The notes below the pieces were generated by a model. It was not told the origin of the DNA, made no database searches, and saw only the letters and a program-made list of their open reading frames with translations. The position numbers were made by a program, and so were the translations under genes. Positions 28,425 through 38,259 of a DNA stretch of 64,000 nt are shown here, piece after piece. The stretch comes from Opitutales bacterium. Its GTDB lineage: Bacteria; Verrucomicrobiota; Verrucomicrobiia; Opitutales; UBA2987. Each line of letters starts with the position of its first letter. The stretch's first letter is position 1. The stretch spans positions 26,745 to 90,744 of the forward strand of contig JAJFLU010000024.1 in assembly GCA_021772515.1 (NCBI GenBank). The letters are read 5' to 3'.

Positions 28425-29723
28425 ATGTTGGATGTTTTATTAGATACCCCAAGGGCTTTGCTCGGCGTGGCGACACTCCTTGGTTTTTGTTACTGGCTCA
28501 GTGACGACCGCAAGGGTATCAACTGGCGACTGGTAAGTGGGGGTTTAGGATTGCAGGTCTTTTTGGCCCTTTTGGTATTAAAAGCCCCTTACGTAGGGGA
28601 CGGCCTTGAATATATCTCTGTATTCGCAGTCAAGTTGCTCGGATTTTCCGTGAAAGGGGGCAGTTTCGTTTTTGGAGATTTGGCCACAAACGACTCCTAC
28701 GGTGCTGTTTTTGCCTTTCGTGTGATGCCTTCCATCGTTTTTTTCTCAGCGCTCACTTCGGTTCTTTACTACCTCGGTATTTTGCAAAAGGTGGTTTACG
28801 CCTTTGCCTGGGTGATGCAGAAAACGATGAAACTATCCGGTGCCGAGAGTCTCGCCGTGGCCGCAAATGTTTTTATCGGGCAAACTGAAGCGCCCCTTAT
28901 GGTTAAACCTTATCTGGAGCGCATGACACGATCCGAAATTGTTTGTTTGATGGCGGGTGGAATGGCGACTTCTGCCGGTGCGATATTCGCGGCCTACTTA
29001 ACCATCCTTGCCGGTGACGATGAGGCTCTTCAGGTGGTTGTGGGCAAACGGCTGATTTCGGCCTTCATCATGGCCGCTCCGGCAGCGATTGTTTTCGCCA
29101 AAATACTCCTGCCCGAAAGCGAGGAAGTGGACCGTGATTTGAAGGTTTCCAAGGAGTCAATCGGGGTCAATTTTTTTGACGCAGTGACTGGTGGGGTGAC
29201 CCAGGGGGTTAAGCTCTCGGTCAATGTGGGAGCGGTGGTTCTTGTATTTGTCGCTCTGGTAGCGTTACTCAACGACCTGACCGGCTGGGTCGGCGGTATT
29301 ACCGGGCTCAACCCGCTTATCGCGGAGGCGACCGGAGGTGGATTTGAGAGCCTTTCGTTGCAGTTCATCCTTGGGCTGATTTTTATGCCGGTGGCCTGGT
29401 TGATGGGAGTCGATGCCGGAAGTCTGTTGCACGTAGGCGTGCTTTTTGGCGAAAAGCTTATCCTCAATGACTTGGTGGCCTACAGCACAATGGCCGATAT
29501 GGTCAGCGAGGGACACCTGGCCACCCAAAAAGCGATCGTCATTTCCACTTTTACCCTCTGCGGATTTGCCTCCTTTGTCTCGGTCGGAGTTCAGATCGGC
29601 GGGATTTCTGTCCTCGCGCCCGGACAGAGAATCAACCTGGCAAAATTGGGAATCCGGGCCATGATCGGGGCCTTTTGCGCCTCACTCCTGTCCGCAAATC
29701 TGGCAGGGTTGTTAATCGGTTGA
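28425..29723 (+). CDS. NupC/CNT-family nucleoside transporter (copy 2, tandem paralogue)
   Basis: 432 aa, same length and aligning along the full sequence with copy 1 (SLAVAANVFIGQTEAPLMVKPYLERMTRSEIVCLMAGGMAT). Confidence 0.94.
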   Translation: MLDVLLDTPRALLGVATLLGFCYWLSDDRKGINWRLVSGGLGLQVFLALLVLKAPYVGDGLEYISVFAVKLLGFSVKGGSFVFGDLATNDSYGAVFAFRVMPSIVFFSALTSVLYYLGILQKVVYAFAWVMQKTMKLSGAESLAVAANVFIGQTEAPLMVKPYLERMTRSEIVCLMAGGMATSAGAIFAAYLTILAGDDEALQVVVGKRLISAFIMAAPAAIVFAKILLPESEEVDRDLKVSKESIGVNFFDAVTGGVTQGVKLSVNVGAVVLVFVALVALLNDLTGWVGGITGLNPLIAEATGGGFESLSLQFILGLIFMPVAWLMGVDAGSLLHVGVLFGEKLILNDLVAYSTMADMVSEGHLATQKAIVISTFTLCGFASFVSVGVQIGGISVLAPGQRINLAKLGIRAMIGAFCASLLSANLAGLLIG

Positions 29724-31064
29724 CCAGGCGGCCAGGGTGGCCTCGAAATCAAAGACTTCCAGGGCATTGCCCCGCATCAGACGTTGGGCCGTTTCGAGGG
29801 CATCGCTCTCCGAAAAATAGCCCTCGTTAACCAGTTCGGATAATACCCGAGTAATGCCTTCACGGGCCAGCCGGGCATGCCCGACAATGGTTTCGACTGA
29901 GACATAATCCCCGCCAAACGCGAAAAATTTGCTCGCTGGCGCGGCCAGTAAAGCCTCCTTTAGAAATCGGCTGCTTGCCACCGGATTTAGTATCCAGGCC
30001 CAGCAGAGATCGATATAGACATTGGAATAATGTTTGGCCAACGCGATGTATTCATCCTGATAGGGGTAGCCGATATGCATCAAAACAAATTTCACATCCG
30101 GATGCGCCTGCAGGACTGTGCAGAGATCGCTGGCGTTGCAGCGCAGGCGATCCAGGGGCATGTTGTTGACCCCGGCATAATAGCCGGTGTGCAATTTTAC
30201 CGGCAGCTTGTATTCGGCGGCTTTTTCCAGGCAGTAGTTGAATAGATGATTTCCGAGGGATTCTCGTTCGGCATCGGAAAGGATTTCGCCTCTGGCCAAT
30301 CGGGCGAATAAGGGCGCGGCCTCGTTTTTTGTAACCGGAAGATAATTCAGCCGCCGGACATAGGCGCTCTGGTTTTTCAAAGCAATGGCCCGAGGCCCAT
30401 AGGTCTCGAAGTACCAGTCGACGATCTCATGCCATTTATCAATCGATGAGGGTTCGATACCAGCAGGCTCCGCGATGGACAAGTCCAGTTCGGTGCTCAG
30501 GGCGACAAAGGATAAATCCTGATAAAGCAGGTCGGGATATTCGGTTTCGCAAAAAATCTGATCCAAGGCATTGACCTGACTGCTTTCCACCCCCGCGTAG
30601 TCATTTAAGACTGTTTTGTAATAACCCTTTTGGACCAGTTTCTCCATCTTCTGATCGACCCGCTCGACACTGCTTTCATAAACTTCCTCCTCATCGAAAA
30701 GTTCCCGAAAGGTTATTCGCAACGCCTGAAGATAACCAGTGTTTTTGGCCCGTTTGTAGTAAGGTTCGACAATTCGCCATTTTTCCCTCGAGGAAATCTC
30801 GTTTCGTGACAGGCCGAAAACCTTATAGGTTTCCTCAGTGGTCATTCCCGCCGAAAGCAAATCGTCGAGGGCGTATTGAAGAAAAAGGTAGGGCCAGTCA
30901 TTGCGTCGATAGCCTAAAAACAGGGGCATCCAACTATCAAAAGGTGGAACTGTGGCCTCTTTCCCACGCCAATCGAGTCGCCGCGATTCCTCGATCAGGT
31001 GTTCGTGGGTGTCGATGAAAAGAGTGGTATCGACAAGTTCTCCTATGCTTGAAATCACGGGCAT
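29712..31064 (-). CDS. Amidohydrolase-superfamily protein
   Basis: 450 aa; FIDTHEHLIEESRR (HxH), LPVKLHTGYYAG, FVLMHIGYPYQDEYIALAKHYSNVYIDLCW, KFFAFGGDYVSVE. Confidence 0.85.
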   Translation of the reverse strand: MPVISSIGELVDTTLFIDTHEHLIEESRRLDWRGKEATVPPFDSWMPLFLGYRRNDWPYLFLQYALDDLLSAGMTTEETYKVFGLSRNEISSREKWRIVEPYYKRAKNTGYLQALRITFRELFDEEEVYESSVERVDQKMEKLVQKGYYKTVLNDYAGVESSQVNALDQIFCETEYPDLLYQDLSFVALSTELDLSIAEPAGIEPSSIDKWHEIVDWYFETYGPRAIALKNQSAYVRRLNYLPVTKNEAAPLFARLARGEILSDAERESLGNHLFNYCLEKAAEYKLPVKLHTGYYAGVNNMPLDRLRCNASDLCTVLQAHPDVKFVLMHIGYPYQDEYIALAKHYSNVYIDLCWAWILNPVASSRFLKEALLAAPASKFFAFGGDYVSVETIVGHARLAREGITRVLSELVNEGYFSESDALETAQRLMRGNALEVFDFEATLAAWSTD

Positions 31065-31177
31065 TGATTTGACAAATAAATGCTTATTTATCAGCTACCG
31101 CCACGAAGCGCCATTATATATTGGTAAAATTGTCAATCTGGCCCCAAGAGAGGCATAATCCAGCCCGCGGTATTGTC

Positions 31178-32131
31178 TTAATCCTCCTTTTTCAGACCAA
31201 TGCTGACAAGTCGTTGGTTGAGAAATTCCCCGGAAGTGAGATCGTCGAAGTTTTTAGGATGCTCCTCGTCCACACAGGTGGAGAGACAGCTCAAGTCCAT
31301 TTCGGGTCGGGGTTGGAGGAAAAACGGAATCGAAATACGCGGAATATGCCACATTTCACATGGAGGATTTACGACCCGGTGTTTAGTCGAAATCAGCCGG
31401 CTGTTGCAGAGTCTTTCCAGCATGTTACCCACATTGACGACAATCTGGTCAGGAGTGATTTCGGCGGCAATCCAGTCGCCATCATGGTTCATGACCTGCA
31501 ATCCCGGCGTATCCGCCCCAAGCAGGAGGGTGATCAGGCAAATATCCGTATGCTCTGCGGCGCGGACGGCATCCTTGGGCTCTTCGGTAATGGGCGGAGA
31601 ATAAATCGCCCTCAAAATACTATGTCCGTTATGAATTTTATCGTCGAAATAATCTTCCGGCAATTCCAGATACAAGGCAAGAGCGCCGAGCAGTTTCCGG
31701 CCCGATTCCTGGAAATTTTGGAACAGTTTCAATCCGGTGGGGGTGTACTCCGGTAAATCGTGGACGACGATATTTTCAGGATACTCGGCCCTCAATTCGG
31801 GATCGTCCTCCACTTGGGGGCCGAATTGAAACATTTCCTTGAGGTCTGGAGTGTCGAAACCTTCGGCATGTTCCACGCCCATTGCAATATAGCCGCGCAT
31901 CCCGCCGCCATCGTATTTCTTTTTCACTTCGAGAGGAAGTTGGGAGAATTCCTCGACCAGAGAAAGAAACTTGTCGATAAGACCCTGGTCGATGCCGTGG
32001 TTAGTCATGGCGACAAACCCGACGTCGGTGTAGGCTTTTCCGATTTCTCGAATAAATTTCCTCTTTCTGGCTTCATCTCCAGAGAGAAAGTCGGCGAAAT
32101 CAACAGACGGTATGGCAGTAAATGAACTCAT
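31178..32131 (-). CDS. Isopenicillin N synthase-like 2-oxoglutarate/Fe(II) oxygenase
   Basis: 317 aa; AIPSVDFADF...VGFVAMTNHGI; HTD...STKHRVV...RISIPFF (HxD...H and R-x-S). Confidence 0.9.
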   Translation of the reverse strand: MSSFTAIPSVDFADFLSGDEARKRKFIREIGKAYTDVGFVAMTNHGIDQGLIDKFLSLVEEFSQLPLEVKKKYDGGGMRGYIAMGVEHAEGFDTPDLKEMFQFGPQVEDDPELRAEYPENIVVHDLPEYTPTGLKLFQNFQESGRKLLGALALYLELPEDYFDDKIHNGHSILRAIYSPPITEEPKDAVRAAEHTDICLITLLLGADTPGLQVMNHDGDWIAAEITPDQIVVNVGNMLERLCNSRLISTKHRVVNPPCEMWHIPRISIPFFLQPRPEMDLSCLSTCVDEEHPKNFDDLTSGEFLNQRLVSIGLKKED

Positions 32132-32263
32132 GGTATTATAGGTCGAGATAGGTGGGGTTTTCCCATTGTTGCAGAGTATAATACTGTATCGATTTTAGCA
32201 ATGCCCAGAAATGGCAATTCAATGTCTGTAGTGAACATCGCAGCTTTTCATGTAGTCAATAAA

Positions 32264-32707
32264 CTAGAATTCGCGCGGATCTACCCCTTTGGTCTCAGGT
32301 CCGTAGGGGTGGGGGTATAATTCGCCGATGGTCATGATATCGATTTCGCGCTCGAGGGTGGCCCCGATAATTTTCACATCGGGATTTGTCCCGCAAAATT
32401 CCCAAATCACCTGTCGGCATTCGGCGCAGGGCACCCCCGAATAAGGTCCGTGGCAAACCAGCGCCTCGATCTCGCGGTCACCCCCGGCTGCCATATGGTT
32501 GATCGCGTTTCGCTCGGCATGAACGCATTGCTGCAGGCTGATCACTTCGACATTGCAGGCGGCGTAAATTTTCCCCGATTTAGCCCTCACGGCAGAGCCC
32601 ACCTTGTGTTGCGAATAGGGAGAATAGGCGTTTTCTCGCGCCCTCTCGGCGGCCAACACCAATTCGCGGTCGGCATCACTTAAATCCTCAAAATTGATTC
32701 GCTCCAT
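32264..32707 (-). CDS. cdd: Cytidine deaminase
   Basis: 147 aa; CVHAERNAINHMAAGG and GVPCAECRQVIWEF. Confidence 0.92.
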   Translation of the reverse strand: MERINFEDLSDADRELVLAAERARENAYSPYSQHKVGSAVRAKSGKIYAACNVEVISLQQCVHAERNAINHMAAGGDREIEALVCHGPYSGVPCAECRQVIWEFCGTNPDVKIIGATLEREIDIMTIGELYPHPYGPETKGVDPREF

Positions 32708-33142
32708 TCAGTCGGTTTCCTTTTTGGGTTGCGGAATTATTTCCAATAGACCGTCGGGGGTTAAACGGCGGTAAAAGCATCCCAATCGCGATTTGCCGTT
32801 CGCCGATTTCGTGTGGCAGGCACCGCCGCCACTCAGCCGAACCAAAAACAGGATCGCGGTTTGCTCGCAATTTACCCTGGTTTCGATGATTCGGAGGGTG
32901 TCGCCGGTGTTTTTCCCGACTATCCAGACCTCGTCCCGCCAGGTGCTCCAGAACGTCACGCACTGTTCGTCCAAAGCGGTTTCGAGAACCTCTTTGTTTA
33001 CATAACCCAACATCAATACCTCACCGGTTTCGGTATCCTGGACAATTGCCGGGATGAGGTCTTTGCCGGTGGCCGCAATGTCGTTCAGCTTGTTAAAATC
33101 AAGCCGCAGTTCCTTGCCTTCTTCCAATTCAGCTTGTGACAT
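32708..33142 (-). CDS. hisI: Phosphoribosyl-AMP cyclohydrolase
   Basis: LIPAIVQDTETGEVLMLGYVNKEVLE, VTFWSTWRDEVWIVGKNTGDTLRIIETRVNCEQTAILFLV, GACHTKSANGKSRLGCFYRRL. Confidence 0.92.
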   Translation of the reverse strand: MSQAELEEGKELRLDFNKLNDIAATGKDLIPAIVQDTETGEVLMLGYVNKEVLETALDEQCVTFWSTWRDEVWIVGKNTGDTLRIIETRVNCEQTAILFLVRLSGGGACHTKSANGKSRLGCFYRRLTPDGLLEIIPQPKKETD

Positions 33143-33165
33143 GGTTTGATTCCAAAAAAAACAGG

Positions 33166-34035
33166 CTAGAGGGTTTGCTTGAACCACGCCAAAGTCTTGT
33201 CCATCACATTTTCGGCCGTGGTCTGGTCTTCGCCCAAGACGCCAAATATATGATCGGCGCCGGACAGCAATACACCCTCGGTAGGGCGACCCTTTGCCCT
33301 TGAGGTGAATTCCGGGATGTGAGCGGCGGAAAAATCCTCCGTCCCGGCAATGCAGAGGAATGCGCCGGGATATTTTTCCAGATTTTTCATGACATCGTAT
33401 TTGCTCAATTTTTCAAAAAATCCTTTTTTCAATGTCACTTCTCGCCAACCCAGGTCGATTGTGATGATTCCCTTTTCCATGGCCTCATCAAATCGTTCTT
33501 TTCCCAGCGAACTCATAAAGTTTTTCCCCAAATTTCCCGCCGAGGACCATGTCACCATGGATTTGTACCAGCTTGGGTTTTCTCCGGCTGAGATAATGGC
33601 GGTGGCTCCGCCCATACTAAATCCAAGTATTCCCATTCGCGCGGTGTCGACCGAATCGAGGTTCGATAAATACTTGTAAGCCTCGGCGGCCGCATTGACG
33701 CGGGTCTCGATTGAAGAATCGGCCATTTCACCACCGCTTTCGCCCCAACCGGGGAAGTCGATACGCAGCGAGGCGATTCCCTCGTGGGCGAGTTTTTCGG
33801 CCAAACGCTTATACATATCGCCGACCTCGTTTTTGTGGCTGGCGAACCCGTGGCACATCAGGATGGCGGGCGCCTTGTCGGTTTCCTCCGGTTGGGCGAG
33901 GATTCCCACGATCTGCTTACCGATCTTTACATAATTCTCACTCCAGGAATTTTCTTCGTCGGCATACATTTCAGTGGCAATAATCGAACTTCCGAATAAA
34001 AAGCAAAGTGCGATTAGATACTTGTTCATATTCAT
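33166..34035 (-). CDS. Secreted alpha/beta hydrolase
   Basis: 289 aa with signal peptide; APAILMCHGFASHKNEVG, RMGILGFSMGGATAI (GxSxGG). Confidence 0.88.
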   Translation of the reverse strand: MNMNKYLIALCFLFGSSIIATEMYADEENSWSENYVKIGKQIVGILAQPEETDKAPAILMCHGFASHKNEVGDMYKRLAEKLAHEGIASLRIDFPGWGESGGEMADSSIETRVNAAAEAYKYLSNLDSVDTARMGILGFSMGGATAIISAGENPSWYKSMVTWSSAGNLGKNFMSSLGKERFDEAMEKGIITIDLGWREVTLKKGFFEKLSKYDVMKNLEKYPGAFLCIAGTEDFSAAHIPEFTSRAKGRPTEGVLLSGADHIFGVLGEDQTTAENVMDKTLAWFKQTL

Positions 34036-34101
34036 AAAGTCAGGTGATTGTTAGAATCTATCCGGCAAAATGCAAACTATTGGGCCCTTGCCATCGGAAA
34101 T

Positions 34102-35406
34102 TTACATAACGAGGTTTTTACTATAAACCATTTCCTCACCCTGTGGATCGAGATTGCTGATAGCGCCGCATTTTTCGTAATCCAATTTCCGAAGCAATTC
34201 CTTCATCGGCTGATTGGATTCACCCGAAGAAATATATATTTTGCTTGTGCGACATATCCTTTCCCCATGTTCGAGCAAAGCGGCGGCGACACCTTGGCGG
34301 CGATTTTCAGGTTTTACGTAAATCAGGGAGATAAAACCATAGCTGAAAAAAGTGTGATCCAGTATCATACAGGCGACAGCATTTCCTTGTATTGAGGCAA
34401 GCCAGCAATTTCGGGACCTCACGGCACGTTCGAAAAACTGCTGTCCCTCCTCGAAACGCTCGAGTCCCTCAATGGGAAACCCGTTTCTCAAGAAATCTTC
34501 ATTGGCCCAGTGGATTTTAAGATTTTGCGAGATTTGCGTCGATATAACGGAGCGCTCTGTTTTGGTGTCCGAAGCCCACTCGCGCTGGCGGACATCCCTC
34601 GGCGAAAGGCCGTAATACTTTTTAACCAGCCGGGAAAAATGATAAGGAGACTTGAAACCGCTCTGGTAGGCGATTTCCTCCACTGTCAGGTCCGTATCGC
34701 GCAGTTTGGCCAGCCCTTTTTCCACCCTTGTCTGCCACAGTAGCTGGTTGGGAGTGCAGGAGAGATGCTTTCGGAACAACCGGGAGAGGTGCTGGGCGCT
34801 CAGGCAGGCAACCTGGGCGAAGTCTTTCGTGGTGCATGATTCGCAATAATGCCCCTCGATATAGTGGCATACCCTTTGAATTTGATCGGGTAGCGGGCGC
34901 GGTTCATCATCGAAGAGGCCAGACCGGTAAAAAAATTCATGAAAGATGGCCTCGGCCAGTTTTTCCCTCAATCTCCGGGGACCGTTTCGGTGCAATAAGC
35001 CGATTTTCATCAAAGTGTCCATCAATTCGGAGACAGGAATGATGAAAGGCATCGACTCAAGTCTTTTCAAAACGACACGATCGAGGTCGGGCTGAATGGC
35101 TGCACACCAGGTATGATGCACTTCCTCGGCGCTGGAGTATTGAAAAAATTCCCGATGCCCTGGACATAGCATCGTTGCCTGGCTGGGACCTTGCTGATAG
35201 TTGACACCGTCCACGGTGATGGTCTGCTCACCGCGATAAACGATATTCAGTTGAAGATTTTCCTGGGTGCGCGGCCCGAAACTCCATTTTCTCGCTTTGC
35301 CCCGCCAACCCGCTTTGTGTCGAAATTCGGAAAACATAAAAGGTTGATTGAGAGCAAAGATGTTCATTTCAGGCATGTTATTACATAGGTTGGGCATTTT
35401 AAACAA
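34102..35406 (-). CDS. AraC-family regulator fused to a C-terminal GNAT acetyltransferase domain
   Basis: AraC HTH: LSRLFRKHLSCTPNQLLWQTRVEKGLAKLRDTDLTVEEIAYQSGFKSPYHFSRLVKKYYGLSPRDVR; then GFISLIYVKPENRRQGVAAALLEHGERIC (GNAT motif A). Confidence 0.88.
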   Translation of the reverse strand: MFKMPNLCNNMPEMNIFALNQPFMFSEFRHKAGWRGKARKWSFGPRTQENLQLNIVYRGEQTITVDGVNYQQGPSQATMLCPGHREFFQYSSAEEVHHTWCAAIQPDLDRVVLKRLESMPFIIPVSELMDTLMKIGLLHRNGPRRLREKLAEAIFHEFFYRSGLFDDEPRPLPDQIQRVCHYIEGHYCESCTTKDFAQVACLSAQHLSRLFRKHLSCTPNQLLWQTRVEKGLAKLRDTDLTVEEIAYQSGFKSPYHFSRLVKKYYGLSPRDVRQREWASDTKTERSVISTQISQNLKIHWANEDFLRNGFPIEGLERFEEGQQFFERAVRSRNCWLASIQGNAVACMILDHTFFSYGFISLIYVKPENRRQGVAAALLEHGERICRTSKIYISSGESNQPMKELLRKLDYEKCGAISNLDPQGEEMVYSKNLVM

Positions 35407-35478
35407 TGGCTAATTGCTTATACTTGTTTGGAATTCAGAATTTTTGAGATTAAAGAAAAACCAAAACATAGGAAACAA

Positions 35479-36672
35479 ATGAACAATCAATCGGTAGACG
35501 AAGTGCTTCTGAAGCGCGGGTGGGGTAAAATCAAATGGACGGGCTCCAATATGCGAATGCTTCAGGGGCTGAGTGAGGAGTTCAGCGCAGACAAGCCCTT
35601 TGCCGGGCTCACTGTAGGAGTATGCCTCCATATCGAGCAGAAAACAGCATCCTTGTTCAAGGTTTTGGCCGCTGGGGGCGCCGAGGTGGTGGCCACCGGA
35701 AACTTGGGCACGACCAATGACGATATCGCCGCAGCCCTCAATGAAAGCGGAATCAAGGTTTACGGAAAACGCGATGACACCCGTCAAGAACAGATAGAGA
35801 ACGTTCGGAAAGTCCTGCGCCACAAACCCGACCTGCTTCTTGACAATGGGGCCGATTTGGTCGCGCTCCTGGTCGAAGCGGACGAGTTTTCCGGGCAAAA
35901 AGTCATCGGCGGAACCGAGGAAACTACCTCGGGAGGGAACCGCATTCGCGAGGAAATGCCCGATAAAGTGTCTTTTCCGGTCATAGTTATAAATGACAGC
36001 CCCCTTAAATCTTTCGTCGAAAACAAGCACGCGGTTGGACAATCGGTCCTGGAAAGTTTTTTAAGAATTACCAATTTGATGGTTCAGGGTAAAAGGGTCG
36101 TGGTCTTTGGTTACGGCTGGTGTGGGAAGGGAATCGCGAAATATTTCAAGAGTTTTGGAGCCCAGGTTGCCGTGGTGGAGAAAGATCCCATTCGGGCGCT
36201 GGAGGCAGCCGTGGACGGATTCCGGGTCGCCGAAACGGAAGCTATTCTACCCTGGGGAAACGTTTACATCACGGCCACCGGCAGACAGGGAATAATTCGC
36301 GGAGAGCATTTCGCCCACATGCCCAACGACTCGGTTTTGGCCAACGCGGGTCATTTCGATTACGAAATCGATGTGCCCGCTCTGGTCGAACAATCGGTTT
36401 CGGTTGAGGAGCCGGAGGAGGCCATTGAGCGCTGCACTTTGCCCAATGGCCGATGCCTGACATTGCTGTCTCACGGCAGAATGTTCAACTTGGGCGGTCG
36501 GGAGCCCAAAGGAAATTCGGCCGAATCCATGGATATGGGATTCTCCCTGATTGCGCTCTCTCTGGAATGTATTGCCAAGAGCCGCTACAACCTCGTGCCC
36601 GGTGCGCAACCGGTTCCTCACGAGATCAATCTCGAAGCCTCCCGCAGGATGCTCGAAATCATGATGGCATAA
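35479..36672 (+). CDS. S-adenosylhomocysteine hydrolase-like protein (divergent)
   Basis: 397 aa; VCLHIEQKTASLFKVLAAGGAEVVATGN, LDNGADLVAL, GGTEETTSGGNRIR, VVVFGYGWCGKGIAKYFKSFGAQVAVVEKDPIRALEA. Confidence 0.88.
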   Translation: MNNQSVDEVLLKRGWGKIKWTGSNMRMLQGLSEEFSADKPFAGLTVGVCLHIEQKTASLFKVLAAGGAEVVATGNLGTTNDDIAAALNESGIKVYGKRDDTRQEQIENVRKVLRHKPDLLLDNGADLVALLVEADEFSGQKVIGGTEETTSGGNRIREEMPDKVSFPVIVINDSPLKSFVENKHAVGQSVLESFLRITNLMVQGKRVVVFGYGWCGKGIAKYFKSFGAQVAVVEKDPIRALEAAVDGFRVAETEAILPWGNVYITATGRQGIIRGEHFAHMPNDSVLANAGHFDYEIDVPALVEQSVSVEEPEEAIERCTLPNGRCLTLLSHGRMFNLGGREPKGNSAESMDMGFSLIALSLECIAKSRYNLVPGAQPVPHEINLEASRRMLEIMMA

Positions 36673-36782
36673 GAAAACGGCCGACAATCCTGCACTTTTT
36701 TCATTTTTCTTTTTCATCTGATGTAAGCTTTTCACAACTGGATCGACTAGATTGCCTCTAACAAGTTGAGAAAGATAAAAAC

Positions 36783-37118
36783 ATGAAAAGCAATAACACA
36801 GTAAAAGTAAACGAATCCAATTTTGATGAAGAAGTATTACAGGCAGGGAAACCGGTTTTGGTCGATTTTTGGGCCGAATGGTGCGGACCATGCAAAATGA
36901 TCGCCCCGGTGCTCGATGAAATAGCCGACGAGCATGTGGAGACCGTTAAAATTGCCAAAGTCAATGTGGACGAAAATCCTGATTTGGCAGGCCGGTTTGG
37001 TATCAACTCAATTCCCACCTTGCTTATTTTTGAAGGAGGTAAACTCCAGGACAGAATCGTTGGGTTTCTCGGGAAAGATGCGATATTATCGAAATTAGGC
37101 CCAAAGGCTGGCGCCTAA
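36783..37118 (+). CDS. trxA: Thioredoxin
   Basis: 111 aa; [37 protein letters not shown]. Confidence 0.95.
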   Translation: MKSNNTVKVNESNFDEEVLQAGKPVLVDFWAEWCGPCKMIAPVLDEIADEHVETVKIAKVNVDENPDLAGRFGINSIPTLLIFEGGKLQDRIVGFLGKDAILSKLGPKAGA

Positions 37119-37162
37119 AACCAACTATTTGGCAGGCAATCTGCAAAACGCCTTTCGGGTCT

Positions 37163-38011
37163 TCAAATCGTTCGCAGCAATTTGTAAACCTCGACTAGTT
37201 CTTGCCGTGCTGTTGGCACAATCTCGTCCAGATCGTTGTCTTTGAGACCTATCTTGGTCAGAACCTCGGGCGGTGCCTCCCGCCCGGGGCATTTATCCTC
37301 CGCTTTCGTAGAAATTCTGGCGGCAACAGCGAGACTGCTGCGCAAGAGGCAGGCCATTGGCAGGTGATCCCCAGCTTGCAAAGGGTCGAGCTGATATCGC
37401 ACGGGAAGGACAAGTTCTTCGGTAAATGCCCATTTTTCGAGGAGTTTTGCCCCTACTAAAGCATGGTCGGTATCGAAGGTTTCTCTTTCCCATCTGGCCA
37501 GTGAGAGATAGTCTTTATTCACACCGTAGTCCACCTTACCGGAATAAACCTCCATGTACTGGTTTAAAATCCACTTACCCGACGAATGAACGAGGCCCAC
37601 CGTGTATGCGGTGTGATTATCCATTTGCAGTTTGTTGGCGAGGTGATCCATGACGATGGCGGTCAGCACCGAACTGCGCCAGATTTCTTCTGAAGTGAGC
37701 GGGTAGGCGGATTTTCGCGTTTTCACCATATCCAGAATGGCGACAAAGGCTGCCAGTTTGTAAACCTCCTTCGATCCGAGAAGGGAAATGGCCTCCTCGA
37801 CACTATCGGTGGGGACAGGTGATCCGAAATAGGCGCTATTTCCGAGGCGCATGACCGAGGTGGCCAGAGAAGAGTCCACCTTTATCACTGAAGCGATATC
37901 GCCAAGGTCTGAATTTTCGTCCGCTATCACCTGCCTGAGCCTTGCCAGAACATGGTGGGAAGGCGGCACAGTATTGAACCTGCGGATGTAATCTGAAAGA
38001 TCTTCCCTCAT
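37163..38011 (-). CDS. HDOD-domain protein
   Basis: 282 aa; LGDIASVIKVDSSLATSVMRLGNSAYFGSPVPTDSVEEAISLLGSKEVYKLA. Confidence 0.88.
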   Translation of the reverse strand: MREDLSDYIRRFNTVPPSHHVLARLRQVIADENSDLGDIASVIKVDSSLATSVMRLGNSAYFGSPVPTDSVEEAISLLGSKEVYKLAAFVAILDMVKTRKSAYPLTSEEIWRSSVLTAIVMDHLANKLQMDNHTAYTVGLVHSSGKWILNQYMEVYSGKVDYGVNKDYLSLARWERETFDTDHALVGAKLLEKWAFTEELVLPVRYQLDPLQAGDHLPMACLLRSSLAVAARISTKAEDKCPGREAPPEVLTKIGLKDNDLDEIVPTARQELVEVYKLLRTI

Positions 38012-38259
38012 CAGAATGCCTTTATCGGCCCCATATTATAACTCTAAAACGTTTGCTGATTAAAATGGTTCCCCGATTTTTCGAGGATTAAAATAATTGC
38101 TCTCTTCCAATGCGTCTATAGAAATTGTTCATGGTGAAGGCGGTTATGGTTGTGGGAGTGGGATTTTGCATGGGTGAATAGAGGGTTGTTTCTGTGAGGG
38201 ATGGCGAGTCGGGGTTTTCGCCCAACAACAAAGATTTTAAAATCGGAAATTAAAAAATT

